NCBI GenBank assembly: GCA_009839535.1
Contig: VXPN01000103.1
Coordinates: 1-32,967 of the forward strand
Reading direction: 5' to 3'
Origin: Boseongicola sp. SB0662_bin_57
GTDB taxonomy: Bacteria; Pseudomonadota; Alphaproteobacteria; Rhodobacterales; Rhodobacteraceae
DNA length: 32,967 bases
Position 1 is the first letter of the stretch. Each line of letters opens with the position of its first letter. Position numbers and translations under genes: made by a program. Below the pieces are notes generated by a model. That model searched no databases and was not told the DNA's origin. It was given only the letters and a program-made list of their open reading frames with translations. This document shows positions 1 to 8,851 of this stretch, piece by piece.

Positions 1-448
1 CGAGGGCGGACGAAATCAAGCCACGGGCGAAACGTCGTGCTTTAATCGCTTACGTACAACGGGAAAGGGAACGATCCTGGCAAAAGCGCGGCAAACCGCC
101 GAAATCCCGCTCTCTCATGTCTCCGTCGACATGCTTGAATGTCCACGGACCGGAACGGTTGGATCATGTGCCCAGATTCGGAAGCGGCAAGCCTGCGCGA
201 CATGTTCGGGCCCCGAGATCGGACTCCTGCGATCATGGCCCTCGCGTGATCTCAATCACGCTGCCGCAGCGCCGGCGCCATCGCGAATGCACTGGAAGAA
301 CCGGAAAACGCGACGTTCGCGTGCAACGGTGCAACGGCCCATGGCAGGCTAGAATCGAGCAATTCGAACGTTGCCAACGAAAAGCGACCGCGTGGCCGAC
401 ACGTTGCTGGACCACGCCGTCCCCGTTCCGCGGTGCGTCCGAATGACA

Positions 449-1693
449 TCAGAAGAAGTGAATGAGGCGCAGCGTCGCCGATCGGGAGGGGCCCGCAAAG
501 ATCCCCGATCCGGCTGATGTTTCGCGACCGCCGAACTCTGAGCCATCGGCGCCAAACGGGCTGGAATAGTCGAAAGCCAGATCGGTGTTGTCGCCCAGCG
601 CGTAGTTGACGCTGACCGTGGCAAGCCTGCTGCCGTCGTTCAGGTTGAAGATCGCCCTGGGGCTGATCGAAAGATCGGCAGTCACCTGAATCTGACCCCC
701 GGGAGCCAGGAAGTCCTGCCCGCCGAAAAAGACCTGTCCGGCGGACATCCGTTTTGTCAGGCTTGCAGGCAGGGCGTCCGATGGCAACGAGGCATCCACG
801 CCGAAGCCGCTGCGAAAGTACTCCGCGAAATATGAGACGTTCCAATCCCCCAAAGTGCCGAAATTGGTGATGTTGAAAAGCCAGGACGGATGGGCTGTGC
901 CATCTGTCAGCCGCCAATGGACATACTCGGCGTTCCAGGACGCCCCGCCCAACGGACCGCTCAGGTTCAGCCCTGCCACACTGTCACCCCGGTCGCGGGC
1001 ATGGAAAAGCGCGCCGTCGAGGCTGCCTAGGGTGGTGCTGCCGCGGATTGCCAAGGTGCTTTGATCCAAGGAGACCGCCCCGCCGCGCGCCTCGGCACGC
1101 GGGACGGCAATGGTCTGGATGTCGGCACCATTGTCAAAAAGATATTGAGCGTAAAGCATGTCGACGCCGGGCTTGTAGCTGGTGTCGACCGCATCGGGCG
1201 AAAACGGGGCCACGATGTCGGAGGGGTGAAAGAACAGCCCGCTGCCCCATGTAATGGCTTGCCGTCCCGCCTTCAGGACCAGGTTTTCGCCGGCATAGGC
1301 GACCGAAGCACGGTCGATGACGCCGACAACTGCCTGATCCGGATCGTGCGACCAGTCGCCGCTCAAGTCCAGCAATGTCCGTGGCGGGCCTTCGGCAGGC
1401 ATCAACGCGGACGTCAAGGCAATCCGGCTGCCATGCGCAGCATTGAACTGTGCGTGAACCTCAAGGCGAAAAGGTCCCTCGAAACTGTCCCACATGAGAC
1501 GCGCGGCCGCATTCAACGCCCGGGTGTCCCGATTGCCCAGGTCAGCCTCCAGGCTTGTTGCATCCGCGCTGCTTGACGTCAGCCCGGCTTCGGTCCGCAC
1601 GCGAAACCCATCGGCCCAGACCGGCATTGCCATGATTGCGGCAATGAGAACCGCACTAGGCACTGCCGCGCGCATCGCTGTCGATCCTTCCAT
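449..1693 (-). CDS. Outer-membrane beta-barrel protein (DUF1302/porin-like), last gene of ABC exporter operon
   Basis: 414-aa ORF with signal peptide (MRAAVPSAVLIAAIMAMPVWA), alternating beta-strand-like composition, 'LKAGRQAITWGSGLFFHPSDIVAPFSP' motif typical of DUF1302-like barrels, C-terminal aromatic (..LIHFF). Start may be the internal Met at 1675; overlaps the end of the ATPase gene. Confidence 0.65.
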   Translation of the reverse strand: MEGSTAMRAAVPSAVLIAAIMAMPVWADGFRVRTEAGLTSSSADATSLEADLGNRDTRALNAAARLMWDSFEGPFRLEVHAQFNAAHGSRIALTSALMPAEGPPRTLLDLSGDWSHDPDQAVVGVIDRASVAYAGENLVLKAGRQAITWGSGLFFHPSDIVAPFSPDAVDTSYKPGVDMLYAQYLFDNGADIQTIAVPRAEARGGAVSLDQSTLAIRGSTTLGSLDGALFHARDRGDSVAGLNLSGPLGGASWNAEYVHWRLTDGTAHPSWLFNITNFGTLGDWNVSYFAEYFRSGFGVDASLPSDALPASLTKRMSAGQVFFGGQDFLAPGGQIQVTADLSISPRAIFNLNDGSRLATVSVNYALGDNTDLAFDYSSPFGADGSEFGGRETSAGSGIFAGPSRSATLRLIHFF

Positions 1694-2348
1694 CCACCAT
1701 TTCGATGTGACGCATCGAGTGCTCCATCACCCTGACGTCGTGGGTTCCGATCAGAAAGGTTGTACCGTGCTCGCGGTTGAGGTTGCGCATCAGGTCGACA
1801 AGCTCAAGCGCATTCCTCGTATCGAGGTTGGCGGTGGGCTCGTCAGCCAGAACGATGCTTGGGCGGGACACAAGCGCGCGGGCGACGGCCACCCGTTGCT
1901 GTTGCCCGCCAGACATCTTGCCGGGACGGCGGTCTTCCATGCCGGCAAGCCCGACCTCCTTGAGCGCCTCCAGCGCGCGATTGCGACGCTCACCAGTGGA
2001 AACACCCTGCAACTGCAGCACGAACTCGATGTTCTCGCGCGCCGACAGGACAGGGATCAGGTTGTAGGACTGGAAGACAAAGCCGATCTTCGACAGCCTC
2101 AGTTCCGAGAGTCGGGACCGGGAAAGCCCGCCCAGCGGCTGCCCGTCGACGGACACCTCACCAGAAGTCGGTTCGTCAAGGGCGCCGATCATGTTAAGAA
2201 GCGTGGTCTTGCCCGACCCCGACGGCCCGGCAAGCGTCGCAATGTCGCCGGGCATGATGTCCAGATCGACGTCCCTGAGGGCGTGCACGGCCAGTTCGCC
2301 CTTTCCGAAGGTCTTGGACAGACCGCGGCAGGCAACGATCGGATCCAT
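1656..2348 (-). CDS. ABC transporter ATP-binding protein, LolD/MacB-type
   Basis: Walker A GPSGSGKTTLLN, signature MSGGQQQRVAVARAL, Walker B IVLADEPTANLD, H-loop GTHD. Start taken at 2348 (MDPIVACRGLSKTFGKG) rather than the upstream Met at 2441. Confidence 0.9.
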   Translation of the reverse strand: MDPIVACRGLSKTFGKGELAVHALRDVDLDIMPGDIATLAGPSGSGKTTLLNMIGALDEPTSGEVSVDGQPLGGLSRSRLSELRLSKIGFVFQSYNLIPVLSARENIEFVLQLQGVSTGERRNRALEALKEVGLAGMEDRRPGKMSGGQQQRVAVARALVSRPSIVLADEPTANLDTRNALELVDLMRNLNREHGTTFLIGTHDVRVMEHSMRHIEMVDGRIDSDARGSA

Positions 2349-2361
2349 GCCTTGCTCCCTC

Positions 2362-3591
2362 CTAGGTCTCGCGTCGCATGGCTTCAACCGGGCGGCATTT
2401 CGCGGCACGTCCCGCGGGCCAGAGCGCAACCAACATGCCAAGAAGCCAGATCAGTCCCGGGAACAGGATGAATGCGTCCGGTTCGTAATCCAGATAGATG
2501 ATCTCGCCGGTCTGAACCATCTCCATGGCCCGTGCGAAGGCCGAAAAGTCAATGCCGTCGCTGACCGACCAAATGGTCACCGCTGCCAGCACCATGCCCA
2601 AAAGCACCCCTACGCCGATCAGCAGTGCGTTTTCGATCGCAACCATCAACAGAACCCGGCCCGGTTTCATCCCAAGCGCGCGCAACAGCCCGAATTCCTG
2701 CGTGCGCTCGAAGACCGCCATCAGTTGGGTGTTGACGATGCCGATCGCCATCAGCGCAAAGACGATGCCGAGCCAGATCTGGATGAAGACGCCCATGTAG
2801 CTGTCCATCGAAGCCAGGAACAGGTTGAGGTCCTTCCAGCTGCGGACGTCAAGGGCGGGCGCGGCGTCGGCCAGCGCCGCAACAGCGTCCTCCAATGCCA
2901 TCTCCTCCTTCAGAACGAAGACGACCTGGGCAATCTCGCCCTCAAGGCCAAGAAACTTCTGCGACGCCGCGCGCCCGGTGAAGACGTAAAGGTCTTCAGT
3001 CGCCTTGTCGGCGTCGTAGATGCCAACCACGTCGAAGCTCTGTTCGGACATCGCGCCTTCGGCGTTCTGCGACATCAGGATCACGCGACGGCCGAGTCCG
3101 GTCTTCAGCCGCTCGACCATGTGCAGCCCCAAAACGACCGAGTCGTCATCGCCGCTGTTCAGATATCGACCTTCGGCGATCTTGCCGGGGATCGACGAAA
3201 TCCGGGCCTCGGCCATGGGGTCGACGCCGACAATTGTGGCCGGCAAGGTCTTGTACTCGCTTTGAACCACCCCAGGAACGACGACGCGGGTTGTCCAGTC
3301 AGCCACCGCAGGTGCATCGAGCGCTGAGGCAAGGTCCTGGTCCGGCGGATTCATCAGCGCCTCAACTGAAGGGTCGTCCATGTAACCTTCGGCATGGATC
3401 TGTCCTGACCCGAGAAGAAGTCGAAGTGTCGTTTCCTTCGAGCTTTCGGCCCAGGCAATCATGAATGCATTGAAGAACAGGATCGACCACAGCCCGATGG
3501 CCACGACAATCAGCGTGATGCCGGTGCGACGCGGGTTCCGCCACAGGTTGCGCCAGGCGAGCGGCAACATGGTCTTGAAGCCGTCGATCAT
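2362..3591 (-). CDS. ABC transporter permease, FtsX/LolC-E family
   Basis: MIDGFKTMLPLAWRNLWRNPRRTGITLIVVAIGLW start at 3591, overlapping the upstream stop (ATGA); MacB-like periplasmic domain and C-terminal 'ERTQEFGLLRALGMKPGRV' FtsX motif. Confidence 0.88.
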   Translation of the reverse strand: MIDGFKTMLPLAWRNLWRNPRRTGITLIVVAIGLWSILFFNAFMIAWAESSKETTLRLLLGSGQIHAEGYMDDPSVEALMNPPDQDLASALDAPAVADWTTRVVVPGVVQSEYKTLPATIVGVDPMAEARISSIPGKIAEGRYLNSGDDDSVVLGLHMVERLKTGLGRRVILMSQNAEGAMSEQSFDVVGIYDADKATEDLYVFTGRAASQKFLGLEGEIAQVVFVLKEEMALEDAVAALADAAPALDVRSWKDLNLFLASMDSYMGVFIQIWLGIVFALMAIGIVNTQLMAVFERTQEFGLLRALGMKPGRVLLMVAIENALLIGVGVLLGMVLAAVTIWSVSDGIDFSAFARAMEMVQTGEIIYLDYEPDAFILFPGLIWLLGMLVALWPAGRAAKCRPVEAMRRET

Positions 3592-4805
3592 GATGCCATC
3601 GCCTTCACCGGTTCCAGCCCCAAGGCGCGGCGATAAGGCACGATGCCCAGAACCGTGACGGAAAGAACTATCGCCAGTGGCCCGAACAACACGCGAAACG
3701 GTGTCATCGCCGGGTAGAACCGTGCCGGCATTCCCCATGATTCATAAATCTCGGACAATCCTTCAATGGCGATGCCAACCTGCTGCACCCAATAGGTCAG
3801 GGCCATGCCAAGCAGGATTCCCAGCCCGTTGCCGAAAAGCGAAAGAAAGATCATTTCCATCCAGACCATGCGACCGATCGAGCGGCGTTTCATCCCAATC
3901 GCCAGAAGCACCCCGAACTCGCGCGTGCGCTCCAGGACGGACATGTAGAGCGTGTTGAGGGTGATGAAGACGACGACAACCACCAGCGTGACATAGATCA
4001 GCACGGCGGTGATCATGTCGGCCGCGATGGCCTCCTCGACATCGGGACGCAGTTCGGCCCAGTTGAGATACACCACCCCATGCCGTGCGGCCACCGCCCG
4101 CAAATCGGGCTCGGCCCGCACCACGTCGGGCAGGTCCTCTCCGGCAACCGCAATGGCATGGGCACCGCCTGCCATCACAAAGGTCTCGGAAAACCGCGCA
4201 AGCGGCATCTGCGCGAAGGCGCGGTCAAGCTCGGGCACCTTGGACCTGAATATCCCGACCACCTCGAGAACGTCGACGGCCACCGAGCCATCGCGCCCCG
4301 AACCCAGCAGCGCGACGCGGTCGCCAAGGCCCAGCCGCAGATTGCGCGCCAATCCGTCGCCCAGCACGATCGCGTCGCGGTCTTCGGGCGTGAGGCTGCG
4401 GCCCTGCTCGACCAGACCGGACAATGTCGAAACATCCGGCTCAAGCGCCGGATCGATCCCGAGGATGGCGACAGCAAAGCTGCGCTCTCCGCTGGCCAAC
4501 AGCCCGAAACCGGTGCCGCGGGCCGTTGCCACCGTAACGCCGGAGATACGCTCAAGGTCGGCCAGGAGCGCTGCCGGGTCGGCAATGACCTTGTCCATCT
4601 CGGGGTCGTCCTTGTAGCCCTCGACCTGAAACTGGCCGAAGCCGTCGGCGATGCGCAGCATGCTGGACTTCATCGTGTCGTAGGCCGCGAGTTGAAGGGA
4701 CAGCATGAACACCAGAAGCATCGACGTGAACGCCATGCCGAGAACCGACAGCGAGGTTCGGATCGGTTGGCGCCAGATGTTTCGCCAGGCAAGCGCGGCT
4801 ATCAA
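3588..4805 (-). CDS. ABC transporter permease, FtsX/LolC-E family
   Basis: MIAALAWRNIWRQPIRTSLSVLGMAF; 'LERTREFGVLLAIGMKRRSIGRMV' FtsX motif; 405 aa. Confidence 0.9.
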   Translation of the reverse strand: MIAALAWRNIWRQPIRTSLSVLGMAFTSMLLVFMLSLQLAAYDTMKSSMLRIADGFGQFQVEGYKDDPEMDKVIADPAALLADLERISGVTVATARGTGFGLLASGERSFAVAILGIDPALEPDVSTLSGLVEQGRSLTPEDRDAIVLGDGLARNLRLGLGDRVALLGSGRDGSVAVDVLEVVGIFRSKVPELDRAFAQMPLARFSETFVMAGGAHAIAVAGEDLPDVVRAEPDLRAVAARHGVVYLNWAELRPDVEEAIAADMITAVLIYVTLVVVVVFITLNTLYMSVLERTREFGVLLAIGMKRRSIGRMVWMEMIFLSLFGNGLGILLGMALTYWVQQVGIAIEGLSEIYESWGMPARFYPAMTPFRVLFGPLAIVLSVTVLGIVPYRRALGLEPVKAMAS

Positions 4806-4808
4806 GGG

Positions 4809-5738
4809 TCAGTTCCGTGGATTTCGAAGGTTTGACTTGGTGAACAGGTATGCGGGAACGCGGATGTCAAACTCGGCCGATTCAGTGGTAATGCGCGTGA
4901 ACTGCCCGGGCTTGGCATCCGTCCGCATGGTCATCACGACAGGGTAAGGGCGTCCGCCGATCCTGTCGACGCGGTCGGTCGTCATGACCCTGACGCGTTT
5001 GCCGACCTGATCGTAATATTCGACCTCCATCAACACGCCGTCCGTGCGGATCGTCAGAACCTGTTTGCCCCAGACCACCGGAACACCCCGTTTCGGAACC
5101 GACTCAATCACATGCGCTCGGCCGCCAGTAACACTCACAATGCCTTTCAGCGTATGCGTGTAATCGTCGATCACCTTGTCCGAACGGGCCAGATCGTCAT
5201 AGGAAAAGTCCGACCCCATCCAGCTTCGCGACATGGCGCTGGCGGGCAGCTTGATGACCTGGTTGAGCTTTGGATTGAAGACATGGGTCGAATTGCCAAC
5301 CTGCAGGGTTGCATTGCCGGCGTCGCGGGCAGGCGCGGTGAAACGGACAAGCGCCTTCTTTTCGCCCTGGGTCCAGCTTTCCATCGTCAGGTTGCGCGTG
5401 CCCGAGCCGCGGTTGATCGTCATCGACGTCGTCACGTGGCTGCTGTCCGCACGCCAGTTGTCGAAAGTCGCCCGCAGGATCGACTTCGCGTCCTGAGCCG
5501 CGGCCATGTTCGCAACGAGAGCGCCAGCTGACAGCGCGACGGTCGTACCAAGCAGAATCGCAAGGACCGATCGCCGGAAGGGAGCCTGTGGCTTCGCGAG
5601 CCCGTTCGTGGTCTTGCACGATTTCCAAATCAGCAGTCGCACAACAATTGGAGATTTGGGCCGGGTGGCCAGGTTGTCAAGACGCATCTGGGCCGTGCGC
5701 ACCAGAATTGCCAGCCATCCGGCAATGCCCGTCAGCAA
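4809..5738 (-). CDS. Outer-membrane lipoprotein-sorting protein-like (LolA-like fold)
   Basis: Hydrophobic N-terminal segment (FRRSVLAILLGTTVALSAGALVANMAAAQ), then 'SWTQGEKKALVRFTAPARDAGNATLQVGNSTHVFNPKLNQVIKLPASAMSRSWMGSDFSYDDLARSD', characteristic of LolA-like lipoprotein-sorting proteins. Exact start uncertain. Confidence 0.75.
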   Translation of the reverse strand: MLTGIAGWLAILVRTAQMRLDNLATRPKSPIVVRLLIWKSCKTTNGLAKPQAPFRRSVLAILLGTTVALSAGALVANMAAAQDAKSILRATFDNWRADSSHVTTSMTINRGSGTRNLTMESWTQGEKKALVRFTAPARDAGNATLQVGNSTHVFNPKLNQVIKLPASAMSRSWMGSDFSYDDLARSDKVIDDYTHTLKGIVSVTGGRAHVIESVPKRGVPVVWGKQVLTIRTDGVLMEVEYYDQVGKRVRVMTTDRVDRIGGRPYPVVMTMRTDAKPGQFTRITTESAEFDIRVPAYLFTKSNLRNPRN

Positions 5739-5757
5739 CAGGTCGCATGTCCGCTGG

Positions 5758-6111
5758 AGTTAACGAGCCATCTGCCGGCCCATGGCGAGAACCTCCGCAC
5801 GACGCGGTTTTCGACCGTCCAGGAACAAGAATTTCGAGGATGAAGCGACCGCCTTACGCCCGGCGGAAGGCGGCATGTTCCTTGAACGCGTCGCAGCAGC
5901 CGTCGCCGGCGTTCCAGTTCATGTTGGCGAGGGCGAGATAGCGCTCGTCGTAGTCCGCGAGCGGCCGGTCGCTGGTGGCGAGGTTGACCCGGATGCGCTT
6001 GGCCAGCCTGCCCTCGTCGTAGTGGATGCAGGGGATCCCGCAGCGCTCCAGGAACAGCGCGATCGAGGTCGTGCCGCAGCGCTGCATGCCGATCTGGAAG
6101 ATGCGCGCGCC
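5758..6111 (-). pseudogene. Sulfotransferase-family remnant
   Basis: 'ARIFQIGMQRCGTTSIALFLERCGIPCIHYDEGRLAKRIRVNLATSDRPLADYD' carries the PAPS 5'-loop motif; in-frame TAA after ..AFRRA, then 'GGRFILE' in the same frame and 'VENRVVRRFSPWAGRWL' in another frame. Boundaries approximate. Confidence 0.6.
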
Positions 6112-6167
6112 CGGCACCGACCGCTGGAGTGCTCTCGTTGCCCAAGACCGCTCCGGTCCGCCCCCTC

Positions 6168-6260
6168 TCACCAGCTGGTGCTGAGCCGCAGCCCGATGCT
6201 GTGGGCGGGGCCCGTGTCGCCGTCCGCCTCGCGGCGGCTGGCCTCGACCGAGAGCCGGAA
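6168..6260 (-). pseudogene. C-terminal scrap of a beta-barrel/autotransporter-like protein
   Basis: 'FRLSVEASRREADGDTGPAHSIGLRLSTSW*' resembles the final strands of alphaproteobacterial autotransporter-like barrels; joined in frame to an unrelated N-terminus. Confidence 0.4.
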
Positions 6261-6371
6261 CGGCAGCGCGTGTTCGAACAGCACGCTCGATCCGTCAGTG
6301 AGGTCCCAACCTGCGTCCGCGAGCAGCGCTTCGATCCTGACCCGTGCAAAGGCCTCCGTCGTGGCGCTCAT
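6261..6371 (-). pseudogene. N-terminal scrap of an HsdR/DEAD-box type I restriction R-subunit-like protein
   Basis: 'MSATTEAFARVRIEALLADAGWDLTDGSSVLFEHALP' resembles HsdR-like N-termini; ATG overlaps the stop of the VapC relic; breaks off at about 6260. Confidence 0.5.
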
Positions 6372-6799
6372 GCGGCCGTCCACGAATTGACGGTCTCGAT
6401 TCCGGTGCCTTCGAAGTCCCTGACGTTGCGCGTGCCACAGTCGTTCCGTGCGCGCAAGCAATCGCGGCGATCTGACCATCTCCTGACGGGGACAATGCGA
6501 ACGATGGAACAGAGCCTGGCCGCAATGCAAGCAAGTTCCCGGCCAGCGTCGCTGTCGAAGGGAAGCACGCGATCCTCGAATGCGTTGCGCAACAGGCTCG
6601 CAATGTCCGCGACCAGCGTTTCCCGGCACCGGTCCGCGGGCCAGATGGCCGCGCCATGGCGCAACTCCGCTTCACTGGCGGCAGAGAAAAACAAGGATTC
6701 CAAAGGCAGGCCTGCGGCCCGTCTCTCGACGGAGGGCTCCAGCTTCTTGCAGATCAACTCCGACACCACGTTGGCGTCGAGCAACACGTTCACGGCCAC
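6368..6799 (-). pseudogene. FitB/VapC-type PIN-domain toxin, frameshifted
   Basis: Frame A: 'VNVLLDANVVSELICKKLEPSVERRAAG...FFSAASEAELRHGAAI..VLPFDSDAGRELACIAARL'; frame B: 'SPSGDGQIAAIACAHGTTVA'; back in frame A: 'TRNVRDFEGTGIETVNSW'. The continuous PIN domain needs two frame changes. Confidence 0.8.
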
Positions 6800-6807
6800 C
6801 TGCCTGT

Positions 6808-7049
6808 TCAATCGAAGGACGAAGGCTCGCGTCCTGGTTCGCGCGCGGGCAATTCCAGGTCCACCCCATTGTCCGGTCCGAAGTGCGAACGGATGATGCT
6901 CACGAGGCTCCGGGAACTCGGTCTTCGGCCAACCACATCCCGCAGGATCCACCGTGCCTTCTCTTCCATGGACCTGCCGCGGTCCGCCGCCCGCACCGGA
7001 GGCGAGTCTTCACGTCATCGTCCAGGTTGCGAATCGTTATACTTGCCAT
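6808..7049 (-). pseudogene. FitA/VapB-type antitoxin, frameshifted
   Basis: 'MASITIRNLDDDVKTRLR' in one frame and 'VRAADRGRSMEEKARWILRDVVG...VDLELPAREPGREPSSFD' in the next, consistent with a 1-nt deletion near 6994-7000. Confidence 0.8.
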
Positions 7050-7639
7050 GTCCTGCCCCCGTTCTTTTCCAAGCAATCGGCTATCCGTTGATTGCGGTGC
7101 AATCATGCTGCCGAAGGGAGGGCACAAGGTCAATGAGGCCGTCGCCTGTGGAGACAAAATGGCCTGAGGCAGCGCCGAGCCCCGCGGCCCGGAATTCCCG
7201 GCACTGACCCAGGGGTGACCAAGATCAAGCACTGGCTCCGGAACACCGCCGTTCGCCCTGAGGCCCAGCTGCACGCTCGGGACCAGCGTCGCGGCAAGGC
7301 TGCTGGTCGACGAGCCCGACTCGGACACCGCGCGGGAACCGGTTGCGAGCGGACGGGAGCGGCACGCGCCGCGCCTGATGGCTTCCGAGGTTGCCGGCGC
7401 GGCGCAACGGGAGCCCGGGAGGTCCGGGTCGCCGACGATTCAGTGCGTGCCCTTGTCGATGCCAGTCCCGGCGCAGTCCCCCGTCACGACCTCCAGGCAC
7501 TCGGCCGCCCCTCTTCGCTTGCGTGGCATGCGGATCCCTCCTCCGGTTGCCTCGCTTCACTCGATCCAGGGAGGAACCAGGGCGAATCCTCGACATTCTG
7601 CACGCCTCACAGGATCTTTGTCGGCAAGACCCGATCCGG

Positions 7640-8833
7640 CTAGAAGGTGATCATCGGTGTCGTCGTCAGAAGTTCTGCGCCGTCATCGGTAACGATCACG
7701 TTTTGCTCGAATCCCGCGGTCCCGACCGAGCGGTGGCGGACAAAGGCTTCAATGCCCAGCATCGTGTCGGCCTGCACTACTGCATCGCCGTGATCTTGTA
7801 CAGAGCTCAGATAGGGAGGGGTCTCAAAGTATAGTCCATTTGGGTGTCCGTAGAATGGATACTGCGCAGACGCGCCACCGCGATCCGAGCCAAGCTCGCT
7901 CACGAGCCGGTCACCATGCTTCGCAAAGTCGAGAAACGAAATCCCGGGACGAACGGCGTCCACCAATTCGTTCACGATCGTCGCACACCCCTCGATCAAT
8001 TCCCGCTGATCGCTGGTTGGATTGTTCCCCACGACACCCGTTCGTCCAGGATCAAAGTAGTATCCCTCGAGCGCCGGGCCGATGATGAACGCTCGAACCA
8101 TGTCGCCGGCTTTCGTTGGGCGAGTGGAATATCCGGTCAGTGGATTGGTGCAAGTATAGTCGATGAACGCGCCATGACTGCACGCGATCTTGTGGTAGCC
8201 TCCTCCCCTGCGTGCCAGCTCCCGCATGGCATTGCCGGCGGCTTCGGCCTCCGTCTCGCCCGCGACGAGATCTGACATCAGCCGGTCCATGGCCGGGTTG
8301 ATCACGTCGGCACCTTCACGGAAGCAGTCAAGTTCCCGCGCCGTCTTGGCAAATCTGACCGACCTTATCAGGTCGTCCACCACCTGCCAGGCGACGTCCG
8401 GCGTCATGTCGACAAGCCGTTGCCATTGCTTCATGGGAAAGAAGTCAGAGCCGGCAATGGCCACTTCTCCTGGTCCGGCCCGTTCCTTCAATGCCGCCGC
8501 AACGCTCGCCACAGGGTCGGGGTGATTGCGGACCCTGTCGGTTGCAACGAGACCGGGCCGAAGCTCCGGGTCGTCAACGTGCAATTCCGGGTTCTCGCCA
8601 CGGCGCAACAGAACGGCGCAAAACGTTCGTGCCTTGTTTGTGGACGTGTCGGTTCCCTGCCCCGTCGTTCCGGAAAAGTAGTTCGTCAGGTAGAGGATGT
8701 CGCCGGCCCGATCGCAGGATGCACTGGTCCTGCCCCAGACCACGGCGGTCTCGATCCCGCGCTTCTCCATCTCCAGTTCAGCGCGCTGCCAGCGGAGTTC
8801 GTATTCTTCTGGCGGAAAGTAACAGCTGTCCAT
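7640..8833 (-). CDS. M24 (creatinase/prolidase-fold) family protein, divergent active site
   Basis: 397 aa; 'YYFDPGRTGVVG', 'YPFYGHPNGLYFETPP', 'AGFEQNVIVTDDGAELLT' match the pita-bread fold C-terminal half; some canonical metal-ligand positions substituted. Confidence 0.8.
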   Translation of the reverse strand: MDSCYFPPEEYELRWQRAELEMEKRGIETAVVWGRTSASCDRAGDILYLTNYFSGTTGQGTDTSTNKARTFCAVLLRRGENPELHVDDPELRPGLVATDRVRNHPDPVASVAAALKERAGPGEVAIAGSDFFPMKQWQRLVDMTPDVAWQVVDDLIRSVRFAKTARELDCFREGADVINPAMDRLMSDLVAGETEAEAAGNAMRELARRGGGYHKIACSHGAFIDYTCTNPLTGYSTRPTKAGDMVRAFIIGPALEGYYFDPGRTGVVGNNPTSDQRELIEGCATIVNELVDAVRPGISFLDFAKHGDRLVSELGSDRGGASAQYPFYGHPNGLYFETPPYLSSVQDHGDAVVQADTMLGIEAFVRHRSVGTAGFEQNVIVTDDGAELLTTTPMITF

Positions 8834-8851
8834 CTCTCCTCCGGGGACTGG

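Noticed and set aside
252-917. 221-aa - strand ORF near the left edge
   Set aside because: Overlaps the beta-barrel gene in another frame; Arg/Gly-rich shadow composition. The region 1-448 has no gene I can support.
1494-3327. Large + strand ORFs (325 aa, 378 aa) over the exporter operon
   Set aside because: Shadow ORFs antisense to clearly coding ABC ATPase and permease genes; no recognisable domain; expected from high GC.
7060-7639. Overlapping ORFs between the antitoxin relic and the M24 gene
   Set aside because: Compositionally biased; no family recognised in any frame; could hold further debris, but I cannot support a call.
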